This document shows positions 26,131-33,267 of a DNA stretch of 64,000 nt, in pieces. Below the pieces are notes generated by a model. The model had not been told where the DNA came from. It worked only from the letters and a program-made list of their open reading frames with translations, and did not search any database. Within the stretch, counting starts at the first letter, position 1. Each line of letters begins with the position of its first letter. The position numbers and the translations under genes are program-made. The stretch comes from Novosphingobium sp. JCM 18896 (lineage in GTDB: Bacteria; Pseudomonadota; Alphaproteobacteria; Sphingomonadales; Sphingomonadaceae), in NCBI RefSeq assembly GCF_025938095.1, contig NZ_JAPCZF010000001.1:248001-312000 (forward strand). The letters are read 5' to 3'.

Positions 26131-27248
26131 AATCCCTACGCTCCTACCGCGGGCAGCCGCTCGTCGCCCTGATGGCGCTGCTCGGCGGCTGGGTGGTGCT
26201 GCGCGTCATCGCCTGGGATGCAGCGACACCCGCATCGACTTCGGTGGATAGCGATGGCCCCGTTGTCGTGGCGCCGGCGCCGCGCGAGCCAGCTTCGCCC
26301 GAACGGCCGACGGTGAGGCCGTCGCCCGACGCGAGGCCGCTCGCGCCGCGCTTCGTCCCGCCGCCGGCACCGCCACAGCCTTGGGCGCGGTCGGAGTTCG
26401 ACGCGACGCGGCGGGCCGTGCGATCGTCGCCGATGCCGCGCGAGGGCGCCGAGCCGGTGCCGGTCCGGCTCTCGGCGGGGCACCAGCTCCTGTGGATGGC
26501 GGCGCTGTCGCAAGTGCCCTTGCCGACCATCGTCGCGGCTCCGGCGCCTCAGCCGGCTCCGCAGCCCGCACGGCCGCGTACGGCCTCGACTTCGCGCTGG
26601 TCGGCCGATGGCTGGCTGCTGCTGCGCCGCGGCGGGACGGTCACGCCGGCCGGCGGTTTTGCCCCCGCGACCTACGGCGCGAGCCAGGTCGGTGCAGTCG
26701 TGCGATATCGTCTCGCGCCGCAGTCCGCGCAGCGTCCCACGCTCTATCTGCGGGGCAGTGCCGCGCTCAACGGTTCGCGCGAGCGCGAAGCGGCGCTCGG
26801 GGTTTCGGCGCGGCCGATCGCCGGCCTGCCGATCGCGGTGGCGGCCGAGGCGCGGATCAATGCGCAGCCGAGCGGCACGCGCACGCGCGCGGCGGCCTTC
26901 GCCTATACCGAGTTCGCACCGGTCGACCTGCCACTGGCGGCGCGCGCCGAGTTCTACGCCCAGACCGGCTATGTCGGCGGCAATTTCGCCAGCGCCTTCG
27001 CCGACGGCCAGCTTCGCGTCGACCGCCGGCTGATCCGGCTCGGCCGCGGCGAGCTGCGCGCGGGCGGCGGCATCTGGGGCGGGGCGCAGAAAGGCGCCTC
27101 GCGGCTCGACGTCGGGCCCACTGCGGTGGTGGGTATGCCCATCGGCGAGCGGGCCGGCGCGCGGCTCGGCGTCGACTGGCGCTTCCGCGTGGCGGGCAAT
27201 GCCGCGCCAAGCTCGGGACCGGCGCTGACGCTGTCCGCAGGTTTCTGA
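26127..27248 (+). CDS. Anchored Pro-rich protein with barrel-like C-terminus (NfrA_C-like?)
   Basis: 373 residues, started at GTG 26127, which overlaps the glycosyltransferase stop. There is one hydrophobic segment near the N-terminus (PLVALMALLGGWVVLRVIAW, residues about 9-28), then a long Pro/Ala/Arg-rich linker (about 30-150). The C-terminal about 200 residues consist of short amphipathic strands (AAAFAYTEFAPVDLPLAARA, then AEFYAQTGYVGGNFASAFAD) ending LTLSAGF. This resembles the C-terminal barrel part of NfrA, the outer-membrane partner of NfrB, but I cannot prove homology. The layout suggests a protein spanning the periplasm to help export the polymer (inference). Confidence 0.6.
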   Translation: MKSLRSYRGQPLVALMALLGGWVVLRVIAWDAATPASTSVDSDGPVVVAPAPREPASPERPTVRPSPDARPLAPRFVPPPAPPQPWARSEFDATRRAVRSSPMPREGAEPVPVRLSAGHQLLWMAALSQVPLPTIVAAPAPQPAPQPARPRTASTSRWSADGWLLLRRGGTVTPAGGFAPATYGASQVGAVVRYRLAPQSAQRPTLYLRGSAALNGSREREAALGVSARPIAGLPIAVAAEARINAQPSGTRTRAAAFAYTEFAPVDLPLAARAEFYAQTGYVGGNFASAFADGQLRVDRRLIRLGRGELRAGGGIWGGAQKGASRLDVGPTAVVGMPIGERAGARLGVDWRFRVAGNAAPSSGPALTLSAGF

Positions 27249-27297
27249 CCTCGCGCCGGCTTGCCTTGCCGGCCGGGGTTCGCGACAAGACGCGCAG

Positions 27298-28212
27298 ATG
27301 GACGTCTACCTTCCGATCGCCAACCTTTCGGTCAACGGCCTGATCATCGTCGCGCTCGGCGCGTTGACCGGTGTGCTGTCGGGTCTGTTCGGCGTCGGTG
27401 GGGGGTTCCTGACCACGCCGCTGCTGATCTTCTACGGGGTTCCGCCGACCGTCGCCGCCGCCTCTGCCGCGAGCCAGGTCACCGGTGCCAGCGTTTCGGG
27501 CGTCTTCGCCCATTCGCGGCGGGGCGGTGTCGACGTGCAGATGGGCGCGGTGCTCGTCGCCGGCGGCATCCTGGGGACGGGCATCGGCGCGGTGCTGTTC
27601 CGCGTGCTCGAGGAACTCGGCCAGATCGATACGGTGATCAACGTGCTCTACGTCGTGCTGCTCGGCTCGATCGGCGGGCTGATGGCGCGCGAGTCGATCC
27701 AGACGATCCGCGCGCAGCGCAGCGGCGTGCCGATCCCGGCGGCCAAGCGGCGTCACCACCCGCTCGTCGCCAGCCTGCCGCTGCGCTGGCGCTTCTACAA
27801 GTCGGGGCTCTACATCTCGCCGCTGGCGCCGCTGCTGCTGGGCATGGCGACGGGCATCCTGACGATGCTGATGGGCATCGGCGGCGGCTTCGTGCTGGTC
27901 CCGGCGATGCTCTACATCCTCGGCATGAGCGCCAGCGTGGTCGTCGGTACCTCGCTGTTCCAGATCCTGTTCGTGACCATGGCCACGACGATGATGCACG
28001 CACTGACCACCAAGGCGGTCGACATCGTGCTCGCCGCGCTGCTGCTGATCGGTTCGGTCACCGGCGCGCAGCTCGGCGCGCAGTTCGCGCAGAAGGCGAG
28101 TCCCGTCTACCTGCGTCTCGTGCTCGCGGCGATCGTGCTGCTGGTGGCGCTGCGGCTGTTCCTGGGGCTGACCTATCGGCCCGACGAGATCTTCACGGTG
28201 GCCCCCCTATGA
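27298..28212 (+). CDS. TauE/SafE family permease
   Basis: 304-residue inner-membrane protein of the DUF81/TauE family, proposed exporters of sulfite, sulfoacetate or other anions. Two half-repeats each begin with a glycine-rich motif: GVLSGLFGVGGGFLTTPLLI (residues about 22-41) and GILTMLMGIGGGFVLVPAML (about 184-203), with four spans apiece. ATG 27298. It is followed 13 bases later by the TIGR02186-family gene, a conserved alphaproteobacterial pairing, so the two probably form one transport unit. Confidence 0.92.
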   Translation: MDVYLPIANLSVNGLIIVALGALTGVLSGLFGVGGGFLTTPLLIFYGVPPTVAAASAASQVTGASVSGVFAHSRRGGVDVQMGAVLVAGGILGTGIGAVLFRVLEELGQIDTVINVLYVVLLGSIGGLMARESIQTIRAQRSGVPIPAAKRRHHPLVASLPLRWRFYKSGLYISPLAPLLLGMATGILTMLMGIGGGFVLVPAMLYILGMSASVVVGTSLFQILFVTMATTMMHALTTKAVDIVLAALLLIGSVTGAQLGAQFAQKASPVYLRLVLAAIVLLVALRLFLGLTYRPDEIFTVAPL

Positions 28213-28225
28213 CCGGGCCAGAAAC

Positions 28226-28978
28226 ATGAGGGGCCTGCTGGCCCTGCTGGCTCTGGTCCTGCTCACCGGCGCGCGTGATCCGATCCTGGTGCCCGAGGTG
28301 TCGCAGCACACGGTCGAGGTGCGCCAGGGCTTCACCGGCACCGAACTGCTGCTGTTCGGTGCGATCCTCAATCCCGAGGGCACGCGCGCCGGGCGCGACT
28401 ACGACATCGCCGTCGTGCTCAAGGGGCCGATCCAGTCGATCCTGGTGCGCGAGAAGCGCAAGGTCGCGGGGATGTGGATCAATGCCGAGAGCACGGGCTT
28501 CCGCTCGGCGCCATTGTTCTACGCCGTCGCGTCTTCGCGGCCGATCCGCCAGATCGTCGACGAGAAGACCGCGGCGATCTACGAACTCGGCCTGCCCTCG
28601 CTGCAGCTCTCGCCGATCGGCACGATCGACACGCCGGTGCAGGAGCGTTTCGCCGCGGGCCTGGTCGATCTCAACCGCCGCGGCCAGCTCTATCAGGAGC
28701 AGGACAGCGGCGTGAAGATCAGCGAGCAGGTGCTCTATCAGGCGCGCATCGCGCTGCCGTCGAGCGTGCCGACGGGCGAATATACGGCCGAGACCTTCGC
28801 GATCCAGAAGGGCCGGGTCGTCGCCTCGGCGATCAGCCGCGTCGAAGTGCGCAAGCTCGGCTTCGAGGGTGCGATCGTGCGTTTCGCCGATCAGCAGAGC
28901 TTCTGGTACGGCCTGCTCGCGGTCAGCGTCTCGGTGCTGATGGGCTGGATCGCCGGCCGCCTGTTCGCCCTGGTCTAG
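28226..28978 (+). CDS. TIGR02186 family membrane-anchored periplasmic protein
   Basis: 250 residues. A short signal segment (LLALLALVLLTGA) is followed by a periplasmic domain whose opening PEVSQHTVEVRQGFTGTELL and LLFGAILNPEG are characteristic of TIGR02186/Alph_Pro_TM proteins. A C-terminal membrane helix (GLLAVSVSVLMGWIAGRLFA, about 228-247) anchors it. Biochemical function is unknown; the family almost always neighbours TauE-like permeases, as here. ATG 28226. It is probably an accessory subunit of the permease (inference from context). Confidence 0.88.
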   Translation: MRGLLALLALVLLTGARDPILVPEVSQHTVEVRQGFTGTELLLFGAILNPEGTRAGRDYDIAVVLKGPIQSILVREKRKVAGMWINAESTGFRSAPLFYAVASSRPIRQIVDEKTAAIYELGLPSLQLSPIGTIDTPVQERFAAGLVDLNRRGQLYQEQDSGVKISEQVLYQARIALPSSVPTGEYTAETFAIQKGRVVASAISRVEVRKLGFEGAIVRFADQQSFWYGLLAVSVSVLMGWIAGRLFALV

Positions 28979-29057
28979 GGGCTCTGGGAGCGCCGATTTA
29001 GGGCGATGTTAACGACTGGCGACTAGGCATTTGCCGGAATATCCCGGAGCCTGGTGA

Positions 29058-30734
29058 ATGTCCGACATGAGCATAAACGGCTTTGACAAGGCCCAACCGG
29101 CGAGCCCGAGCGACCTGTCGGCCGTCTCGGTCAACGCCAGCCAGCCGATCGGCGTCATTCTCGACGTCAGCGGTTCGGGCAGCCAGATCGCCTTCGATCC
29201 GCAGCGGCTCAACGAATGTTCGCAGGATCGCGATCCCTCGGTCGCGCTGTCGGGTCAGGTCGGCAGCCAGGTCAAGATCCGCGTCGGCAACTCCTGGCTT
29301 CTGGCCAGCGTGCGCAACCAGAAGCAGGACCAGCGCAACGGCGGCGGCATCCTTTCGGCGGTCGACTTCCTGGGCGAGGGCGACGAGGAGCGGCTGACCG
29401 GCCGCATCCACTCGTTCCGCCGCGGCGTCACCGGCTATCCGATCCCGGGCGCGCTGGTCTATCCGGCGACCTCGGCCGACCTCAAGCAGATCTATGCCAG
29501 TGACGGCCGATCGAGCATCCAGATCGGCAACGTCTATCCGACCAAGGACATCCGCGCCGGCCTCTACACCGACGCGCTGCTGGGCAAGCACTTCGCGCTG
29601 CTCGGTTCGACCGGTACCGGCAAGTCGACCAGTGCCGCGCTGATCCTCCACCGGATCTGCGATTCCGCGCCCGAAGGCCACGTCATCCTGATCGACCCGC
29701 ACGGAGAATATTCGGCGGCCTTCCGCAACAACGGCATCATCCTCGACGTCACCAACCTGCAGATGCCCTACTGGCTGATGAACTTCGAGGAGCATTGCGA
29801 GATGTTCCTGACCTCGTCGGGCAACGAGCGCCAGCAGGACGCCGACATCCTCTCGCGCTGCCTGCTCCAGGCGCGCTCGAAGAACCGCCTGGCCGAGCAG
29901 ATGGGCAAGATCACGGTCGACGCGCCGATTCCCTATCTGCTCTCGGACCTGTCGAACATTCTCCAGAACGAGATGGGCAAGCTCGACAAGGCGACCAACT
30001 CGGCGCCCTACATGCGGGTCAAGGCCAAGCTCGACGAGCTCAAGGGCGATCCGCGCTACCAGTTCATGTTCTCGGGCATGCTGGTCGGCGATACGATGGC
30101 CGAGTTCATCGCCAAGATCTTCCGCCTGCCCGCACGCGGCAAGCCGATCTCGATCATCGACGTCTCGGGCGTGCCCTCGGAAATCACCTCGACGGTGGTC
30201 GCCGTGCTAAGCCGCCTGGTCTTCGACTTCGCGGTCTGGGGCCGCGAGGAGAAGACGCGGCCGATCCTGCTCGTCTGCGAAGAGGCGCACCGCTACGTCC
30301 CGAACGAGAAGAACGCCGATGGTTCCTCGGTCGGCAAGATCCTGTCGCGCATCGCCAAGGAGGGTCGTAAATACGGCATCTCGCTGGGCCTGATCACGCA
30401 GCGCCCGTCGGACCTCGCCGAAGGCGTGCTGTCGCAGTGCGGCACGATCATCTCGATGCGTCTCAACAACGACCGCGACCAGGCCTTCGTCAAGGCGGCC
30501 ATGCCCGAAGGCGCGCGCGGTTTCCTCGACTCGATCCCGGCCTTGCGCAACCGCGAGTGCATCATCTGCGGCGAGGGCGTCGCGATCCCGATCCGCGTCT
30601 CGTTCGACGACCTCGAGGAGCACAAGCGCCCGGCCTCGGAAGACCCCTCGTTCAGCGAGCTGTGGAACGGCTCGGGCGGCGAGGAAGACATGGTCTACCG
30701 CACGGTCCAGCGCTGGCGCGCCGGCGGGCGGTAA
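29058..30734 (+). CDS. HerA-like ATPase (DUF87)
   Basis: 558-residue P-loop ATPase of the HerA/FtsK superfamily. The N-terminal about 170 residues form a beta-rich HAS-barrel-like region. Walker A is GSTGTGKST at 183-191, followed by HVILIDPHGEYSAAF. Walker B is RPILLVCEEAHRYVP near 405, and the motif GKILSRIAKEGRKYGISLGL follows, then SQCGTIISMRLNNDRDQ. HerA pumps DNA in partnership with the NurA nuclease in archaea and with SIR2 or other nucleases in phage defence. No nuclease gene lies beside this one. ATG 29058 lies 80 bases after the TIGR02186 gene. The role is open: repair, segregation or defence. Confidence 0.88.
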   Translation: MSDMSINGFDKAQPASPSDLSAVSVNASQPIGVILDVSGSGSQIAFDPQRLNECSQDRDPSVALSGQVGSQVKIRVGNSWLLASVRNQKQDQRNGGGILSAVDFLGEGDEERLTGRIHSFRRGVTGYPIPGALVYPATSADLKQIYASDGRSSIQIGNVYPTKDIRAGLYTDALLGKHFALLGSTGTGKSTSAALILHRICDSAPEGHVILIDPHGEYSAAFRNNGIILDVTNLQMPYWLMNFEEHCEMFLTSSGNERQQDADILSRCLLQARSKNRLAEQMGKITVDAPIPYLLSDLSNILQNEMGKLDKATNSAPYMRVKAKLDELKGDPRYQFMFSGMLVGDTMAEFIAKIFRLPARGKPISIIDVSGVPSEITSTVVAVLSRLVFDFAVWGREEKTRPILLVCEEAHRYVPNEKNADGSSVGKILSRIAKEGRKYGISLGLITQRPSDLAEGVLSQCGTIISMRLNNDRDQAFVKAAMPEGARGFLDSIPALRNRECIICGEGVAIPIRVSFDDLEEHKRPASEDPSFSELWNGSGGEEDMVYRTVQRWRAGGR

Positions 30735-30740
30735 GCAGGG

Positions 30741-32198
30741 TCAGGCCGGCTGTTCGGCCGTTTGTTCGGGCACCGGCCGGCCGGCCTCGAGCTTGGCGTC
30801 CTTCTTCCACCTGCCGCTGAGGTAGAACGCCCAGGTCAGCGCGGCCGAGACGCCCGATCCCACCGGATAGGCCCACCACACCGCCTCGCCGCCAATGTGC
30901 GGGACGGCCAGGAAATAGAAGCCGAGACGCGCCGGATAGAGCGAGATCGTCATGATGATCAGCGGCACCACCACCGCGCCATAAGCGCGCATCGTGCCGC
31001 CCAGGACCATCATCACGCCCATCAGCACGAAGGACCAGGTGACGACGAGCTGGATGTGCTCGGCGATCGGCATGGCCGGGCTGTCGCTGCCGAGGAACAG
31101 TGCCAGCAGCGGATGGTCGAACAGCACGATCAACGCGGCCAGCGCCGCGGTCATGATCGCATTGGTGATCATGCCGACGCGGGTGACTTCGCCGACGCGG
31201 CCGTGATTGCCGGCGCCCAGGCTCTGCGCGACCATGGCGCTGACCGCCGAACTGATCGCGAAGGCGGGCATCTGCAGGTAGTTCCACAGCTGCAGCGAGG
31301 CGCCATAGGCGGCCGAGGCGTTGAGCCCCTCGCGGTTGACCAGCCCGACCATGATCACGCCGGCGGCCGACATGATCAGCATCTGCGCGCCCATCGGCAG
31401 GCCCTTGCCCAGCACGTAGCGCAGGTCGGGCCCGTTCGGGATCAGATAGCGCAGCTCGGCGCCACGCAGCCGCAGCGGCAGGTCCTTGCGATAGATCGTG
31501 GCGATCATCAGCATCACCCCGGCGAAGCTGGCGACCGCGGTGGCGAAGGCCGATCCGGCGATGCCGAAGGCCGGCACGGGGCCGAGCCCGCGGATCAGCA
31601 GCGGGTTGAGCATGATGTCGAGCGCGACGGTCAGGATCATCGCATAGAGCGGCGTCTTGGAATCGCCGGCGCCGCGCAGCCCCATGCCGACCATCATCGA
31701 CAGCGTGCCGAAGGGCATGGTGAAGAAGATCACCTGCAGATAGGCCAAGGCCTCGGTCTCGATCGCCGCCGGTGTGGACAGCAGGTGGAGCAGCGGGCGC
31801 GAGAGGAGGCCACCGAGCACGCCGGTGGTCATGGCGAGGACGATGCACAGGCCGATGCCGGCGCCGAAGGTCCGCCGCGCGGCGTCGATGTCGCGCGCGC
31901 CGAAGAACTGGCCGACGCGGACCGTGGTGGCCATGCCGAAGCCGAACACCGCGGCGAACAGCAGGAACATCACGATATTGGCATTGGCCGTGGCGGCGAG
32001 CGCCGAATTGCCGATCAGCCGGCCCACCCAGATCGCGTTGATCGAGCCGTTGAGCGTCTGCAGCACGTTCGACAGCAGCATCGGCACCGAGAACATCAGC
32101 AGGGTGCGCAGGATCGGCCCCTGGGTCAGATCGCCCTGGGGATGCCCTGATCCGCGTGTGCTCTCTCCGCGATCCTCAGCTAGCTTATTATCGTTCAC
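30741..32198 (-). CDS. MATE family efflux transporter
   Basis: 485-residue inner-membrane multidrug/toxin exporter driven by Na+ or H+. Twelve hydrophobic spans in two MatE halves: the first opens FSVPMLLSNVLQTLNGSINA with IWVGRLIGNSALAATANANI, the second with PMGAQMLIMSAAGVIMVGLV. The N-terminal 30 residues and the C-terminal 25 are charged and cytoplasmic. GTG 32198 overlaps the queE stop by 4 bases (GTGA), so the two genes are co-translated; no functional link between efflux and queuosine synthesis is known to me. Confidence 0.93.
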   Translation of the reverse strand: MNDNKLAEDRGESTRGSGHPQGDLTQGPILRTLLMFSVPMLLSNVLQTLNGSINAIWVGRLIGNSALAATANANIVMFLLFAAVFGFGMATTVRVGQFFGARDIDAARRTFGAGIGLCIVLAMTTGVLGGLLSRPLLHLLSTPAAIETEALAYLQVIFFTMPFGTLSMMVGMGLRGAGDSKTPLYAMILTVALDIMLNPLLIRGLGPVPAFGIAGSAFATAVASFAGVMLMIATIYRKDLPLRLRGAELRYLIPNGPDLRYVLGKGLPMGAQMLIMSAAGVIMVGLVNREGLNASAAYGASLQLWNYLQMPAFAISSAVSAMVAQSLGAGNHGRVGEVTRVGMITNAIMTAALAALIVLFDHPLLALFLGSDSPAMPIAEHIQLVVTWSFVLMGVMMVLGGTMRAYGAVVVPLIIMTISLYPARLGFYFLAVPHIGGEAVWWAYPVGSGVSAALTWAFYLSGRWKKDAKLEAGRPVPEQTAEQPA

Positions 32199-32941
32199 GT
32201 CCCTCTGGTGTCGCCGAACAGATGGATATGCAAGCGGTCCGTGAGATTTAATTCGTTTTCCGAACAGGTTTGCGCGAGCCAGCGCGAACGCTCGCGGATC
32301 GTGGCGCTGTCGCGGCCTTCGGGCATCAGGAAGATGCGGCTGCCGGGGATCGCGTGGGCCTGCTGGATCGCCAGGACCTCGTCGACGTCGGCAGGCTCGG
32401 CGACGACGAATTTGAACCAGGCGCGCGGCTCGGCGGCCCAGTGCGCGAGGCGTTCGGGGTTCAGCGCGAGATCGGCGGGATTGCCGCTGTGCGAGAGCTT
32501 GGGGCTGACGTTGTACTGATCGACCAGGGCGTCGAGCGCGGGCGATGGCGGGACCGAGCCGTTGGTCTCGACTTCGACATGCGTGCAGGGGACGAGTTCG
32601 CGCAAGTGCGCGACCATGCGGGCGAGCGCCGGCGCCTGGAGCAGCGGCTCGCCGCCGGTGATGACGAGGCGATGCTGGCCGAGCGCGGCGATGCGCCGGG
32701 CGGTCTCTTCCTCCGAGAGCGTCACCTGTTCCTTGGTGCGGTCGAAGGCGAGGCCGTCGCGGTGCGGACGGTTATCGCCGGTGAAGCGCCAAGTATAGGC
32801 CGTGTCGCACCAGACGCAGGCGAGGTTGCAGCGCGACAGCCGCACGAAGGTACAGGGCTTGCCCACCGAGGCGCCTTCGCCCTGGATCGAGGCGAAGATC
32901 TCGGGCTCGCCGGGTTCGGTGGTGGCGAGGATCAGCGGCAT
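32195..32941 (-). CDS. queE: 7-carboxy-7-deazaguanine synthase
   Basis: Radical-SAM enzyme in the queuosine/7-deazaguanine pathway that turns carboxytetrahydropterin into 7-carboxy-7-deazaguanine. 248 residues. The opening EIFASIQGEGASVGKP is followed by the cluster motif CNLACVWCDTAYTW (CxxxCxxC) and the SAM-binding VITGGEPLLQ. This matches the QueE form. No queC or queD is near, so the pathway is dispersed. ATG 32941. Upstream is a 326-base gap that holds a short GTGAC repeat array and a MITE-like element. Confidence 0.94.
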   Translation of the reverse strand: MPLILATTEPGEPEIFASIQGEGASVGKPCTFVRLSRCNLACVWCDTAYTWRFTGDNRPHRDGLAFDRTKEQVTLSEEETARRIAALGQHRLVITGGEPLLQAPALARMVAHLRELVPCTHVEVETNGSVPPSPALDALVDQYNVSPKLSHSGNPADLALNPERLAHWAAEPRAWFKFVVAEPADVDEVLAIQQAHAIPGSRIFLMPEGRDSATIRERSRWLAQTCSENELNLTDRLHIHLFGDTRGT

Positions 32942-32951
32942 GGGGCGGGGC

Positions 32952-33008
32952 TACAAGGTGACAAAGGTGACGAAAGTGACAGGGGGTAATGGGCGAAAGT
33001 GTCACCTT
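32952..33008. repeat. GTGAC direct repeats with inverted partner upstream of queE
   Basis: AAGGTGACA, AAGGTGACG and AAAGTGACA follow each other on a 9-base period just upstream of queE, and an inverted copy, GTGTCACCTTG, lies about 20 bases further. CAAGGTGAC/GTCACCTTG could form a long stem. It may be an operator or a transcript structure for queE; no regulator is apparent. Confidence 0.55.
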
Positions 33009-33103
33009 GCGCGCGGCGCAAGCGCGCAAAAGCCTGGAATTGCGAGGGCGAGCAAAGGGACATGGCAGGCGCTTTCTCACTTTGCGGCGCGGTAGGAAAG
33101 CAA

Positions 33104-33259
33104 TTCCTCCCCGGTACGGGGAGGGGGACCGCCGCCCGTAGGGCGGGGGTGGAGGGGGTTCTCGTCCAAGTGCAACGCGGGGAGGGAGCGCCTTGGCGGC
33201 GCACCCCCTCCACCACGCCGCTTCGCGCCGCGGTCCCCCTCCCCGTTGCCGGGGAGGAT
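33104..33259. mobile_element. MITE-like CCTCCCC element 2 (about 156 bp)
   Basis: Left arm TTCCTCCCCGGTACGGGGAG then GGGGACCGCC...GGTGGAGGGGG. The right arm is the inverted counterpart CCCCCTCCACCACGCCGCTT...GGTCCCCCTCCCC ending CCGGGGAGGAT. About 50 bases lie between the arms. Both arms have the ACCGC-type core of the DUF559 element. It ends 9 bases before the valS stop codon. Confidence 0.7.
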
Positions 33260-33267
33260 GAAGAAAC

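Noticed and set aside
33104..33259. CRISPR-like repeats in the CCTCCCC elements
   Set aside because: Each has only two inverted arms, no regularly spaced direct repeats or spacers, and no cas genes are present.
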